Source: Armatimonadota bacterium (GTDB lineage Bacteria; Bacillota; Desulfotomaculia; Desulfotomaculales; Nap2-2B). From it: a DNA stretch of 59,062 nt. Below, in pieces: positions 8,292 to 18,788 of this stretch (the first letter of the stretch is position 1; each line of letters opens with the position of its first letter). A program made the position numbers and the translations under genes. The notes beneath the pieces are model-generated. The model had not been told where the DNA came from. It saw nothing but the letters and a program-made list of their open reading frames with translations, and did no database searches. The DNA lies in the NCBI GenBank assembly GCA_023511535.1, contig JAIMBK010000011.1:1-59062 (forward strand). Direction: 5' to 3'.

Positions 8292-8897
8292 TTGCTGGCT
8301 TTTTTGCGGGGAGCGCTGGCGGCCGTTGGAAAAGAAGCGATCATTGTCGAGGTAAACGGCATTGGTTTTCAGCTGCAGGTGCCTGCTTCTACTTTAAGCC
8401 GGCTTCCCGGTTTGGGTGCGGAAGTAAAATTGCATACCTATCTGGCTTCCCGCGAGGACGGGGTATCGCTTTACGGGTTTTGGGGGCAGGACGAGCTGGC
8501 GATTTTCCGGTTGCTGCTCAATGTGAGCGGGGTGGGGCCGAAGGGGGCCGTTGGTTTGCTTTCCGCCCTGGGGCCGCAAGAACTGCGCCTGGCCATCGCG
8601 CAGGGGGACGTGGACGGGCTGACCAGGGCGCCGGGAATCGGGAAAAAAACCGCCCAAAGAATTATTTTGGAGTTAAAAGACAAACTGGCCGGGGAAATAT
8701 CCCAGCTGGAAGGGGAAGCTGCCGGCAAAAAGGCATCCTCCGAAGAAGAAGATGCCGTGGCGGCCCTGGTTGCCCTGGGCTATTCGGAAAGCGAGGCAAG
8801 GAGGGCCGCCCGCGCGGCGGCCGAAGATGCCGGCGGCGCCGTACCGGCGGCTTCCCTGGTCCGGTCGGCGCTGAAAAGGCTGGGGAAAAAAGCGTAA
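8292..8897 (+). CDS. ruvA: Holliday junction helicase subunit RuvA
   Basis: A complete 201-residue RuvA: N-terminal OB fold starting MLAFLRGALAAVGKEAIIVE, two helix-hairpin-helix motifs (VSGVGPKGAVGLL and APGIGKKTAQRII), an acidic linker and the C-terminal three-helix RuvB-binding domain. It binds four-way junctions as a tetramer and loads RuvB. I start it at TTG 8292, which gives the family's usual N-terminus; the longer reading frame upstream overlaps ruvC and has no homology. It is clearly different from the RuvA fragment at the window start. Confidence 0.94.
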   Translation: MLAFLRGALAAVGKEAIIVEVNGIGFQLQVPASTLSRLPGLGAEVKLHTYLASREDGVSLYGFWGQDELAIFRLLLNVSGVGPKGAVGLLSALGPQELRLAIAQGDVDGLTRAPGIGKKTAQRIILELKDKLAGEISQLEGEAAGKKASSEEEDAVAALVALGYSESEARRAARAAAEDAGGAVPAASLVRSALKRLGKKA

Positions 8898-8945
8898 AAA
8901 GGCACGGAGGGACAAAGGCAGAAATGCACAGGAGAGGCATGGAGG
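8895..8945 (+). repeat. GGCACGGAGG-type purine-rich spacer repeat
   Basis: The ruvA-ruvB spacer is made of degenerate GGCACGGAGGGACAAAGG-like units, similar to those at 6498-6560 and 15108-15160. Confidence 0.5.
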
Positions 8946-8971
8946 GAAAAGGGATATTCGGGGGTTTGTAA

Positions 8972-9997
8972 ATGGAAGACCGGATTGTATCCGCTGTTTT
9001 AAAAAAAGAAGACCGGGAAGTGGAAGGCAGCCTGCGCCCGCGCCGGCTGCAGGAATTCATCGGCCAGCAGAAAGTAAAGGAAAGCATCGCCGTCTTTATC
9101 CAGGCGGCTTTAACGCGCAAAGAAGCCCTGGACCACGTGCTGCTGCTCGGTCCACCCGGATTGGGCAAAACCACCCTGGCCGGAATTATCAGCAACGAGC
9201 TGGGGGTAAGTATCCGGATCACCTCCGGTCCGGCGATCGAGCGGCCGGGCGATCTGGCGGCGATTTTGACCAATCTGGCGCCGGGGGACGTCTTGTTTAT
9301 CGATGAAGTGCACCGGTTGAGCCGGGCCGTGGAAGAAGTATTATATCCCGCCATGGAGGACTTTGCCCTGGACATTATAATTGGCAAGGGTCCGGGCGCC
9401 CGCTCCATCCGCCTGGAGCTGCCCCGGTTTACCCTGATCGGCGCCACCACGCGCGCGGGCCTGATGACGTCGCCCTTGCGGGATCGTTTTGGGGTGATTG
9501 TCCACCTGGATTACTACGAAATAAACGATCTGGTGCAAATAGTGCTGCGTTCGGCCGCCATTTTAAAAATTGCCGTTGACGGCGCCGGTGCGGAGGAGAT
9601 TGCCCGCCGCGCCCGGGGCACCCCCCGGGTGGCCAACCGCCTTTTAAAAAGGGTGCGCGATTACGCCCAGGTCAAGGCGAAAGGGGTGATCACCGGGGAA
9701 GTTGCCCGGGATGCCCTGAGCTTTCTCGGTGTTGATCCCCTCGGCCTGGACTTTATTGACCGAAAGTGTTTAAACGTTTTAATAGAAAAATTTTCCGGGG
9801 GGCCGGTAGGCCTGGATACCCTGGCCGCTGCCGTCGGCGAGGAAGCTGCCACCCTGGAAGACGTTTACGAGCCTTATTTAATGCAAAGCGGTCTGCTGGC
9901 CCGAACGCCCCGGGGGCGGGTGGCCACCCCCCGGGCATATGAACATCTGGGCCTGTCTTCGCCAAAGGACGGGGACCGGCAGCCCAGCCTCTGGTAG
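8972..9997 (+). CDS. ruvB: Holliday junction branch migration ATPase RuvB
   Basis: A 341-residue AAA+ motor that drives branch migration with RuvA. Walker [11 protein letters not shown] is at 60-69, Walker B FIDEVHR at 109-115, sensor 1 within GATTRAGL, and the C-terminal winged helix after about 260. The arginine-rich [14 protein letters not shown]-terminus is typical. It is separated from ruvA by a 74-base spacer carrying GGCACGGAGG-type repeats. Confidence 0.96.
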   Translation: MEDRIVSAVLKKEDREVEGSLRPRRLQEFIGQQKVKESIAVFIQAALTRKEALDHVLLLGPPGLGKTTLAGIISNELGVSIRITSGPAIERPGDLAAILTNLAPGDVLFIDEVHRLSRAVEEVLYPAMEDFALDIIIGKGPGARSIRLELPRFTLIGATTRAGLMTSPLRDRFGVIVHLDYYEINDLVQIVLRSAAILKIAVDGAGAEEIARRARGTPRVANRLLKRVRDYAQVKAKGVITGEVARDALSFLGVDPLGLDFIDRKCLNVLIEKFSGGPVGLDTLAAAVGEEAATLEDVYEPYLMQSGLLARTPRGRVATPRAYEHLGLSSPKDGDRQPSLW

Positions 9998-10021
9998 GCG
10001 GGCAAAACAGGAGGGACTTTT

Positions 10022-10609
10022 TTGGTGCGCCTGCTTTTGCACATTTGCTGCGCTCCCTGCGCGATTTATCCGGTGGATTATCTAAGGGAAAAAGAGTTTG
10101 ACGTCTACGGGTACTTTTTTAATCCCAATATCCACCCTTATACAGAGTGGTTGAAGCGCAAACACACGCTGGCGGAATATGCCCGGGAAATCGACCTGAA
10201 GTTGATTGTTGATGAAGATTACCGCCTGGAAGAATTCCTGCGGACGGTGGTTTACCGGGAGAACGTGCGCTGCCGCTTCTGTTATCTTTTGCGCCTGCGG
10301 CAGGCGGCGGGGGTGGCGAAAAGGGGCGGCTTTGCCGGCTTTACCACCACCCTTTTGGTCAGCCCTTTTCAAAAGCACGAGCTGATCCGGGAAACGGGTG
10401 AAGCCGTTGCGGAAGAGTACGGCATCCCTTTTTACTATTATGATTTCCGGCCCGGGTTTAAAGAAGCGACGGCCCGTTCAAAGGAAATGGGGATGTACCG
10501 GCAGCAATATTGCGGCTGTATCTATAGCGAAAAGGAGCGTTATTGTCCGGAAAAACAAAAGCAAAAAGCCGCCGGGGGGCGGGGAAAGATGAAGGAGTTG
10601 GTTTTATGA
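10022..10609 (+). CDS. queH: Epoxyqueuosine reductase QueH
   Basis: A 195-residue member of the DUF208/QueH family, which reduces epoxyqueuosine to queuosine in tRNA and replaces the cobalamin-dependent QueG. Conserved cysteines are visible: HICCAPC near the N-terminus, CRFC near residue 83 and YCGC near 163; these hold the iron-sulfur cluster and neighbouring metal in the family. The start is TTG 10022 or GTG 10025, both behind AGGAGGGA. Two other queuosine genes (queA, tgt) lie downstream, which supports the assignment. Its stop overlaps the next gene's ATG. Confidence 0.9.
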   Translation: MVRLLLHICCAPCAIYPVDYLREKEFDVYGYFFNPNIHPYTEWLKRKHTLAEYAREIDLKLIVDEDYRLEEFLRTVVYRENVRCRFCYLLRLRQAAGVAKRGGFAGFTTTLLVSPFQKHELIRETGEAVAEEYGIPFYYYDFRPGFKEATARSKEMGMYRQQYCGCIYSEKERYCPEKQKQKAAGGRGKMKELVL

Positions 10610-10833
10610 GCGCTCCCTGGGAATCCCTGGGGAAAATAATTTTGCTGATGGGTGTTTTTCTGGTCATTATCGGCGGCCTGATGATTGTTTCGGGAAAAAT
10701 CTTTAATTTAGGCCGGCTGCCGGGAGATATTTTCGTGCAGAGAGGGAACTTTACCTTTTATTTTCCCATTGTTACCTCCATTTTGCTCAGCATCTTATTG
10801 ACAATTATTTTAAATTTGTTATTTAGAAGGTAA
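10606..10833 (+). CDS. DUF2905 small membrane protein
   Basis: A 75-residue protein with two hydrophobic segments (about 9-30 and 50-72) joined by a G-R-L-P-G-D-I-F-V-Q-R-G-N-F-T-F-Y-F-P loop, the signature of the DUF2905 family. The ATG at 10606 overlaps the queH stop (ATGA), so it is translationally coupled. Function is unknown; it occurs next to ruv/que genes in many Firmicutes. Confidence 0.88.
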   Translation: MSAPWESLGKIILLMGVFLVIIGGLMIVSGKIFNLGRLPGDIFVQRGNFTFYFPIVTSILLSILLTIILNLLFRR

Positions 10834-10951
10834 AACTGGAAGGAAAACCCCCGGTTTATGTCGAAAAAACAATAGACATGGACAGGCCTGAAGACTCAAA
10901 AATGAAAACCCGGGAGGCGGTGCCTGTCTCTTTTGACGAATAAACGGGGGG

Positions 10952-12349
10952 TTGACGGCTGAAATGTTCCGGCCGGGCAAAACAGGTTTGCTTGTTGGTT
11001 TGTTATTTTTCTTTTTTGTTTGCAGGGGGGCGGAGGCTTTCGAAGAAGAAGCAACCGTGGCGCCGGGAACAATCCGGGTGGGGCTTGCCCAGCAGGCGGC
11101 GCAGGTGGAATTTTCGATCGCCGGAGATTACGAGTTGATCAGCGTTTCTGATCAAAAAGTATTTGTGTCCTTAAAGACCGGGGAGCGCTGGCAGGCGAAG
11201 GCCGATTCAGGCCGGATCTCCCTTTTCCAAAACGGCCGGTTTTTCCAAAGCCTCACCGGCCCTTTGCAGGTGCGGTCAGGATTATCCAGGGCGGCCGTCC
11301 TGGCGGGGAGCGGAGAGTTGCGAAACCTCAGTCCCGGTGAAGAGATGATCATTTTAGGGGCGGGAGGACGTACTTCCCCGATGGGCAGCGATTTATCCGG
11401 CCTGCACGTTTTGAGTGCCCAGGGGCTGGCGCCGTTGCTTCCCGCCGGCGGCCCCGACTTGATCACCCTCTATAATGGCGAAGGCGTCCGGCGCTACCGC
11501 GGCAGCCTGGAAATACGCGCCGCCGGGGAGGGGCTCACGGTTATCAACGAGTTGCCCCTGGAGGAATATTTATATGGCGTGGTGCCGGCGGAAATGCCCG
11601 CCTCCTGGCCGGCGGAAGCGCTCAAAGCGCAGGCGGTGGCGGCCCGCAGCTACGCCCTGGCGCAGCTGGGCACTTACGGGAAATACGGATTTGATCTGCT
11701 GGCCACCCAGAACAGCCAGGTGTATAAAGGTTACGACGGGGAAAACCCGGCGACAACCAAAGCCGTTCAAGAAACCCGGGGAGTGGTGCTGACCTATCAA
11801 GGCCTCCCCGTAAATGCCCTTTTTCACAGCAGCAGCGGCGGTTACACCGAGAACAGCGAAGACGTGTGGAAGGACCGGCTGGCTTACATCCGGGCCAGGC
11901 CCGATCCGGAGGATCGCAACGACAGGCATTACAACTGGCAAGTTGTTTATACAAAGGATCAACTGATTGAACAGTTAAAGAGCAGGGAATATGATTTTCA
12001 GGACGTCTTTGATTTGACTGAACTGGAGCGCACCGCCACGGGAAAAAGGGTCAAACGGCTGGTCATCAAAGGATTAAATCAAGAGGGGAAGCCGGTGGCG
12101 GAGGAAATTTCCAATGCGGACCGGGTCCGGACCGTCCTGGGACTGAAGAGTGCGTTTTTTACCATGCAAAAGGAGTATGACGGGCAACAGAAGCTGGTGA
12201 AGGTAACTTTTTGCGGCAACGGCTGGGGCCATGGATTGGGGATGTCCCAGTACGGCGCGTTGGGCCTTGCCCGGAAAGGTTATAGTTACCAGGACATTTT
12301 GAAATACTATTACTCGGGAGTGACTGTTGCGAGGAATTATGGGGGGTAG
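10952..12349 (+). CDS. SpoIID/LytB domain protein
   Basis: A 465-residue secreted or membrane-anchored protein. It has an N-terminal hydrophobic signal (about 13-30), a less conserved region to about 190, then the SpoIID domain with VVPAEMPASWPAEALKAQAV, which carries the catalytic glutamate of the lytic transglycosylase family, and SSGGYTENSEDVW. The C-terminus GNGWGHGLGMSQYGA is also conserved. SpoIID degrades peptidoglycan during engulfment; this copy sits in a housekeeping run rather than a sporulation operon, so it may instead be a LytB-type cell-wall factor. The start is TTG 10952 or ATG 10964. Confidence 0.88.
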   Translation: MTAEMFRPGKTGLLVGLLFFFFVCRGAEAFEEEATVAPGTIRVGLAQQAAQVEFSIAGDYELISVSDQKVFVSLKTGERWQAKADSGRISLFQNGRFFQSLTGPLQVRSGLSRAAVLAGSGELRNLSPGEEMIILGAGGRTSPMGSDLSGLHVLSAQGLAPLLPAGGPDLITLYNGEGVRRYRGSLEIRAAGEGLTVINELPLEEYLYGVVPAEMPASWPAEALKAQAVAARSYALAQLGTYGKYGFDLLATQNSQVYKGYDGENPATTKAVQETRGVVLTYQGLPVNALFHSSSGGYTENSEDVWKDRLAYIRARPDPEDRNDRHYNWQVVYTKDQLIEQLKSREYDFQDVFDLTELERTATGKRVKRLVIKGLNQEGKPVAEEISNADRVRTVLGLKSAFFTMQKEYDGQQKLVKVTFCGNGWGHGLGMSQYGALGLARKGYSYQDILKYYYSGVTVARNYGG

Positions 12350-12351
12350 GG

Positions 12352-13377
12352 GTGAAGCTAACCGATTTTGACTACTTTTTGCCGGCGGAACTGATCGCCC
12401 AGGAACCTGCCCCGCGCCGGGATTTGTCCCGGCTGATGGTTGTTTACCGGGATCAAGGGGTTATTGAGCACCGGCTTTTTCAAGATGTAATCGACTATTT
12501 GCATCCCGGGGACCTGCTGGTCATTAACGAGACAAAAGTCATTCCTGCCCGTTTGCCGGGGAAAAAGGCCGGCAGCGGCGCGAAAGTGGAGGTGCTCTTG
12601 TTAAAGCCCCTGGACGGACGACGGTGGGAGGCGCTGGTTCGGCCGGGGAGGCGGGTGAGGAAGGGGGATACCCTTCTTTTCGGCGATGGTCTGTTTTTCG
12701 GAACGGTAGAGGAGAGCACCGGATTTGGCGGACGGATCATCAGTTTTGACTGGGCGGGGGATTTTGCAGACCTGCTGGCCAGGGCGGGTCAAATGCCCCT
12801 GCCGCCCTATATCAAGAAATACGCGGGAGATCCTTTCCGGTACCAGACGGTTTATGCCCGGCAGGAGGGGTCCGTGGCAGCACCCACCGCCGGGCTGCAT
12901 TTTACGGAAGAATTGCTGGCCAGAATCCGGGCGAAAGGCGTGGCGGTGAAACCGGTTTTGCTGCACGTGGGGCTGGGTACTTTCCGGCCGGTGAAGGTTG
13001 AGGACATCACCAGGCACCACATGCATGCCGAATATTACGAAATCAGCGGGGATACCGCCCAGGCTGTGAATGCGGTGAAGAGAAAAGGGGGGCGGCTGGT
13101 TGCCGTTGGGACCACCACCGTGCGCTGCCTGGAGTCGGCCGCCCTGGACGGCGGCGAAGTGTCTCCCGGGAAAGGGTGGACTGATTTGTTCATCTACCCG
13201 GGCTACCGGTTCAAAGTCGTTGATGCGCTGATTACCAACTTTCACCTGCCGCGCTCCACCCTTTTAATGATGGTCAGCGCCTTTGCCGGCCGGGAGAAAA
13301 TCCTGCACGCCTACCGCGTGGCGGTGGAAAAGCGCTATCGTTTCTATAGCTTCGGCGACGCCATGCTGATCATTTGA
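12352..13377 (+). CDS. queA: S-adenosylmethionine:tRNA ribosyltransferase-isomerase QueA
   Basis: A 341-residue enzyme that transfers the ribosyl part of S-adenosylmethionine to preQ1 in tRNA, making epoxyqueuosine. Recognisable family stretches are DFDYFLPAELIAQEPAPRRD at the start, FVAAPTAGLHFT-like VAAPTAGLHF near residue 178 and TNFHLPRSTLLM near the end. The GTG start lies two bases after the previous stop behind GGGGGGTAGGGG. It is followed by tgt after a repeat-filled gap, giving a queA-tgt pair. Confidence 0.96.
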   Translation: MKLTDFDYFLPAELIAQEPAPRRDLSRLMVVYRDQGVIEHRLFQDVIDYLHPGDLLVINETKVIPARLPGKKAGSGAKVEVLLLKPLDGRRWEALVRPGRRVRKGDTLLFGDGLFFGTVEESTGFGGRIISFDWAGDFADLLARAGQMPLPPYIKKYAGDPFRYQTVYARQEGSVAAPTAGLHFTEELLARIRAKGVAVKPVLLHVGLGTFRPVKVEDITRHHMHAEYYEISGDTAQAVNAVKRKGGRLVAVGTTTVRCLESAALDGGEVSPGKGWTDLFIYPGYRFKVVDALITNFHLPRSTLLMMVSAFAGREKILHAYRVAVEKRYRFYSFGDAMLII

Positions 13378-13442
13378 TCGGCTCCGTCGACCCGGAGCAC
13401 TTAAGCGACGGTCAACGAACGACTACCCTAAAATATCCCTTT

Positions 13443-14728
<1,286 letters not shown>

Positions 14729-14788
14729 AAAAGGGAATTGGCCGGAGGGGGACGAATTGATCTACAGATACGGAAGGGAGGGCATTTA

Positions 14789-15073
14789 ATGAATAATCAA
14801 TCGCTGGCCACCTTGCTTTACGTCGTAGTTCTTTTCGCCCTTTTATACTTTTTACTGATCAGGCCGCAGCAGGTCAGGCAGAAGAAGCACCAGCAAATGA
14901 TCCGCAGTCTGAAAGTAAACGATCAGATCGTTACGATCGGCGGGATCTACGGAACAATTGTGAAAGTAAAAGAAGATACCTTCGTTGTCCGGGTTGCCGA
15001 CAACGTCCGCATCGAAATTTTAAAGTCGGCCGTTGGACAGGTCCGGCAGCAAGAGGCGGAAGATAAGGATTAA
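14789..15073 (+). CDS. yajC: Preprotein translocase subunit YajC
   Basis: A 94-residue single-span membrane protein: hydrophobic helix at about 7-25 ending FLLIRPQQ, then the conserved K-K-H-Q-Q-M-I-R-S-L-K-V-N-D-Q-I-V-T-I-G-G-I-Y-G pattern. YajC associates with SecDF at the Sec translocon. The ATG at 14789 has GGAAGGGAGGG upstream; the longer frame is not used. Confidence 0.94.
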   Translation: MNNQSLATLLYVVVLFALLYFLLIRPQQVRQKKHQQMIRSLKVNDQIVTIGGIYGTIVKVKEDTFVVRVADNVRIEILKSAVGQVRQQEAEDKD

Positions 15074-15107
15074 AACTGGCCGGACACCGGGTTCAAAGAA
15101 CCAGGAT

Positions 15108-15160
15108 ATAGAGGCACAAAGGCACAGAGGCACAAAAGGATAGAGGGGCAAAAAGGAAAA
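15108..15160 (+). repeat. GGCACAAAGG-type purine-rich spacer repeat
   Basis: Three GGCACA(A/G)AGG-like units in a row in the yajC-HD gene spacer, with trailing degenerate copies. Related to repeats at 6498 and 8895. Confidence 0.55.
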
Positions 15161-15253
15161 TCTTTTTCGTGGGCGCGACAGGATCTTTGACAGGATCTTT
15201 TGTTCCGGAGTAGACTGCCGTCTACTCTTTTTCCTGTTCCGGGAGGCGGTTAT

Positions 15254-15913
15254 TTGGTTACTCTGCAGGATGTAAAAAAGAATCCCATCATTGACAGTTT
15301 TATTTGCAAGGGAAACGAATACTTAGGCGTGATGGGTTTTACCGAGCACAGTTACCGGCACCTCAACCTGGTAAGCACCATTGCCTGCAATATTTTGCGC
15401 GAGCTGGGCCACCCCGAAAGGGAGGCGGAACTGGCGGCCATTGCCGGGTACCTGCACGATATCGGCAACGTGATCAGCCGGAACGAACACGGGATCTCCG
15501 GCGCCAGCCTGTGTTTCCCCATTCTGATGAATATGGGCATGCCTCCCGGGGAGGTGGCGGTGGTTATTTCGGCCATTGCCAATCACGAGGAAAGCCACGG
15601 GCAGCCGGTCAATAACGTGGCCGCTGCGCTGATTGTGGCCGACAAGTCGGATGTTCACCGCACCCGGGTGCGCAACCCCGATTTTGTCACCTTTGACATT
15701 CACGACCGGGTCAACTACGCAGTGGAGAAATCTTCTTTAAGCGTGAACAGCGCAAGGCGCGCCATTACCATGGATTTGACCATCGACACCGGGATCTGCC
15801 CGGTGATGGAGTATTTTGAGATTTTTTTAACCCGGATGATGCTCTGCCGGCGGGCGGCTAATTTTCTGAACTGCAACTTCGAACTGGTCATCAACGGTTC
15901 TAAATTGCTTTAA
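15254..15913 (+). CDS. HD-domain phosphohydrolase
   Basis: A 219-residue protein with the HD metal-dependent phosphohydrolase fold. Histidines and aspartates expected for metal binding are H in EHSYRHLNL, the HD pair in YLHDIGN, and NHEES followed by DKSDVHR. It probably hydrolyses a nucleotide or other phosphoester; the substrate cannot be read from sequence. TTG 15254 is chosen because GGGAGGCGG lies just upstream. It is inserted between yajC and secD, a placement seen in related Clostridia. Confidence 0.85.
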   Translation: MVTLQDVKKNPIIDSFICKGNEYLGVMGFTEHSYRHLNLVSTIACNILRELGHPEREAELAAIAGYLHDIGNVISRNEHGISGASLCFPILMNMGMPPGEVAVVISAIANHEESHGQPVNNVAAALIVADKSDVHRTRVRNPDFVTFDIHDRVNYAVEKSSLSVNSARRAITMDLTIDTGICPVMEYFEIFLTRMMLCRRAANFLNCNFELVINGSKLL

Positions 15914-15935
15914 AGCGGGAAGGAGAAAGCGGCGG

Positions 15936-17183
15936 ATGAACTGGCGAAAAATTTTGCAGATGGCCGGGATTGTAGCGGCCGTTGCCTTTTTGTGTGTTTT
16001 GGCTTTTGCTCCCTTCTGGGCCCGGAACGAAAAGCTGGCCGGGCAGCTCCCCATCATTAAAGGGGTCATTTTAGGCCTGGACCTGCGGGGCGGGGTGCAC
16101 GTGGTCCTGGAGGCGCAGGATACTCCGGAAGCGAAGGTAACCCCGGATAAGATGAAGGAACTGATCGCCGTGATCGAGCGGCGGGTCAACCAGTTCGGGG
16201 TCACCGAACCGACGATCCAGCAGCAGGGCGACCGGCGCCTGATTGTGGAGCTGGCGGGGATCGAAAACCCGCGGCAGGCCGTGCGCGAAATGGTGAAGAC
16301 GGCCTACCTGGAGTTTAAAACCGAGGACGGGAAAACGGTGATTACCGGCGCCGATTTAAAGGACGCCGTGGAATTCAAAGACCCGGCTTCCGGGAAGATT
16401 AAGGTGGAGCTGACCCTGAATGCCGCCGGGGCGCGCAAGTTTGCCGAGGTGACGGCGGCCAATGTGGGCCGGCCCATCGGCATCTACCTGGACGGGCAAT
16501 TGGTCCAGAATCCGGTGGTGAGTGAGCCCATCCCTAACGGGAAGGCGGAAATTACGGGCTACGCATCGCTGGAAGAAGCGCATAACGTCGCCGTTTTATT
16601 GCGCTCCGGTGCCCTGCCTCTGAAAGTGACGGTGGCGGAGGAGCGGACCATCGGGCCGGCCCTGGGCGCCGATTCCTTGAATAAATCGATGCACGCCGGG
16701 GTGGTGGGCGTTGCCGCCATTATTATCTTTATGTTGATGTATTACCGTTTGCCCGGGCTGGTGGCCAACTTTGCCCTGCTCATTTATACTTTAATAATCT
16801 TGATGATTTTTGTGGGCCTGCACGTGACCATGACCCTGCCCGGCATCGCGGCCTTCCTTTTGTCTTTGGGTATTGCCGTGGACGCCAATGTAATTATTTT
16901 CGAGCGCTTCCGGGAGGAACTGCGCACGGGCAAAAGCCTGCGCTCGGCCATCGACGCCGGGTTTAAGAGAGGTTTCGTGGCCGTTTTTGACGCCAATGCC
17001 ACTACCCTGATTACGGCCATTGTGCTTTACTTTCTCGGCACCGGCCCCATCCGCGGCTTCGCCGTGACCCTTTCCATCGGGATCGTGGCCAGCATGTTCA
17101 CCGCCATTACCATGACCCGGTGGTTTTTGCACCTGGTGGCGGCCAGCGGGGTGGCTAAAAACCTGAAACTTTACGGAGCATAG
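15936..17183 (+). CDS. secD: Protein translocase subunit SecD
   Basis: A 415-residue membrane protein of the RND superfamily that uses the proton gradient to help pull proteins across the membrane. One N-terminal helix is followed by an extracytoplasmic domain starting GLDLRGGVHVVLEA, then five C-terminal helices with the conserved GIAVDANVIIFERFREE. It is shorter than E. coli SecD because the large P1 loop is reduced, which is usual in Firmicutes and Actinobacteria. secF follows after 11 bases. Confidence 0.96.
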   Translation: MNWRKILQMAGIVAAVAFLCVLAFAPFWARNEKLAGQLPIIKGVILGLDLRGGVHVVLEAQDTPEAKVTPDKMKELIAVIERRVNQFGVTEPTIQQQGDRRLIVELAGIENPRQAVREMVKTAYLEFKTEDGKTVITGADLKDAVEFKDPASGKIKVELTLNAAGARKFAEVTAANVGRPIGIYLDGQLVQNPVVSEPIPNGKAEITGYASLEEAHNVAVLLRSGALPLKVTVAEERTIGPALGADSLNKSMHAGVVGVAAIIIFMLMYYRLPGLVANFALLIYTLIILMIFVGLHVTMTLPGIAAFLLSLGIAVDANVIIFERFREELRTGKSLRSAIDAGFKRGFVAVFDANATTLITAIVLYFLGTGPIRGFAVTLSIGIVASMFTAITMTRWFLHLVAASGVAKNLKLYGA

Positions 17184-17194
17184 GGGGTTTTGCC

Positions 17195-18073
17195 ATGTCT
17201 TTGCATTTTATCCGGCTGCGCAGGCTCTGGTATCTCATTTCCCTTGCCGTGATCCTGCCGGGGCTGATTTCGCTGGCCGTCCGGGGGCTGAATCTGGGGA
17301 TTGATTTTACCGGGGGAAGTATTTTAGAAATTCGCTACGAACAGCCGGTGGCTGTGGAAAAGGTGCGGGAAGCGGTGGCCGCGCTGGGGCTGGAGACCAG
17401 CCGGGGGGTCCAGCAGAGCGGGGAAAAGGATTTTTTACTCCGCACCCGGCACTTAAGCCAGGAAGAGATGGATAAGCTGCTCGCCGAACTGGCGAAGCCC
17501 GGTCAGTTTACCACCCTGCGTAACGAATCGGTGGGCCCGGTAATCGGCCGGGAATTGACTTATAAGGCGCTGCTGGCTTTGGTCATCGCTTCCATCTTAA
17601 TGATTCTTTATATCACGATTCGTTTTGAATTTAAACAAGGGATTGCGGCAGTCCTCGCCCTGATTCACGATACCCTGGTGGTGACGGGGATCTTCTCCAT
17701 TTTTCAGCTGGAAGTGGACAGTGCTTTTGTTGCCGCCATCCTGACCGTTATCGGATATTCGATTAACGATACCATTATCATCTTTGACCGGATCCGGGAA
17801 AACATGCGCTCCCGGGCGAAGGGCGAAAGCCTCGAAGACCTGGTGAATAGAAGCATCTGGCAGACGCTCACCCGGTCGGTCAACACCGTGCTGGCCGTTT
17901 TATTCGTCCTGGTGGCGCTGTACTTTTTGGGCGGCAGTACGATCAATACTTTCACGCTGGCCCTGCTCATCGGGATCATCAGCGGGATGTACTCCTCCAT
18001 CTGCAACGCCAGCCCCCTGTGGGTCGACTTCAAGCTGCTGGAAAGAAAAGGTGTGCCGAAAGCGGCCCACTAA
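17195..18073 (+). CDS. secF: Protein translocase subunit SecF
   Basis: A 292-residue partner of SecD with six membrane helices. Visible family motifs are LNLGIDFTGGS near residue 30 and IGYSINDTIIIFDRIREN near 190. Separate SecD and SecF, rather than the fused SecDF of Bacillus, is the pattern of many Clostridia. A strong terminator follows at 18131. Confidence 0.96.
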   Translation: MSLHFIRLRRLWYLISLAVILPGLISLAVRGLNLGIDFTGGSILEIRYEQPVAVEKVREAVAALGLETSRGVQQSGEKDFLLRTRHLSQEEMDKLLAELAKPGQFTTLRNESVGPVIGRELTYKALLALVIASILMILYITIRFEFKQGIAAVLALIHDTLVVTGIFSIFQLEVDSAFVAAILTVIGYSINDTIIIFDRIRENMRSRAKGESLEDLVNRSIWQTLTRSVNTVLAVLFVLVALYFLGGSTINTFTLALLIGIISGMYSSICNASPLWVDFKLLERKGVPKAAH

Positions 18074-18130
18074 AGGTAGTGAAGGGGGCCACGGGGGCGA
18101 AAAGAAAAATCCGGGCGGTTTTTCGAGCAG

Positions 18131-18167
18131 GCGGCGGGCCTTTTTGACCCGCCGCTTTAAGTTTTTT
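18131..18167 (+). terminator. Rho-independent terminator after secF
   Basis: GCGGCGGG (18131-18138) pairs with CCCGCCGC (18148-18155), followed by TTTAAGTTTTTT. It ends the long ruv-que-sec block. The remaining gap to 18356 shows only a weaker second hairpin (18244-18280) and no gene. Confidence 0.75.
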
Positions 18168-18356
18168 CGGAATTTTACTTTCGGATTAATTCCCCCGCGG
18201 GGGCGGACCATTTAACTTGTTCAACGGCGGTCATGCTTGCTATCCCGGTCTTCCGGATGCCGGGCCGCCTTTTTGACCCCGGCGAAGATAAAGAATATCC
18301 ATTGGTGGTGAAGGGAAGATTATTAAGGAACCGAACGGGGACCGGTGGCTTAAAAA

Positions 18357-18656
18357 GTGAACGAGACGGAAAAGCGATTATGGGAATCTTTGCGGGAGCG
18401 GGTCAATGAGCTGGCCATGAACATGGAAAAGATGAAACTGGCCGAATACGTGGACCTGCTGGAGCACCCGTGGCGCCTTTTGTACGTGAATTTTATTTCC
18501 GGGCTGGCCCGCGGTTTCGGCATGGCCATTGGTTTTGCCATCTTGGGCGCCGTCATCCTCCTCGTTTTGCAGCGCCTGGTCACTCTGAACCTGCCCTTAA
18601 TCGGCGGGTTCATCGCCGAGATCGTGGCCATTGTCCAGACTCAGCTGGCCCGGTAG
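18357..18656 (+). CDS. DUF5665 small membrane protein
   Basis: A 99-residue protein starting at GTG. An amphipathic N-terminal half is followed by a hydrophobic segment (about 45-70) in the pattern G-L-A-R-G-F-G-M-A-I-G-F-A-I-L-G-A-V and a C-terminal I-G-G-F-I-A-E-I-V segment, matching the DUF5665 family of Firmicutes. Function is unknown. It follows the secF terminator and is read alone. Confidence 0.75.
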   Translation: MNETEKRLWESLRERVNELAMNMEKMKLAEYVDLLEHPWRLLYVNFISGLARGFGMAIGFAILGAVILLVLQRLVTLNLPLIGGFIAEIVAIVQTQLAR

Positions 18657-18663
18657 AAGTAGA

Positions 18664-18696
18664 GGTTAGGGGTTAGGGGTTAGGGGTTAGGGGTTG
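18664..18696 (+). repeat. GGTTAGG heptamer tandem repeat with G-quadruplex pattern
   Basis: Four exact GGTTAGG units and a partial fifth. Read in register this gives four GGGG tracts separated by TTA, the canonical four-tetrad G-quadruplex pattern on the plus strand. Confidence 0.85.
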
Positions 18697-18788
18697 GTTG
18701 AGGTGGGGATTTATGTTAACTTCCTGACTTTATCTGAATGACAGGCAGGAGTGCTGCCCAATGGGCGTAGTAAAGGAGAGCATGTTTT

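Noticed and set aside
18192..18203. CCCCCGCGGGGG palindrome
   Set aside because: Short GC palindrome in a terminator-rich spacer; no support for a specific role.
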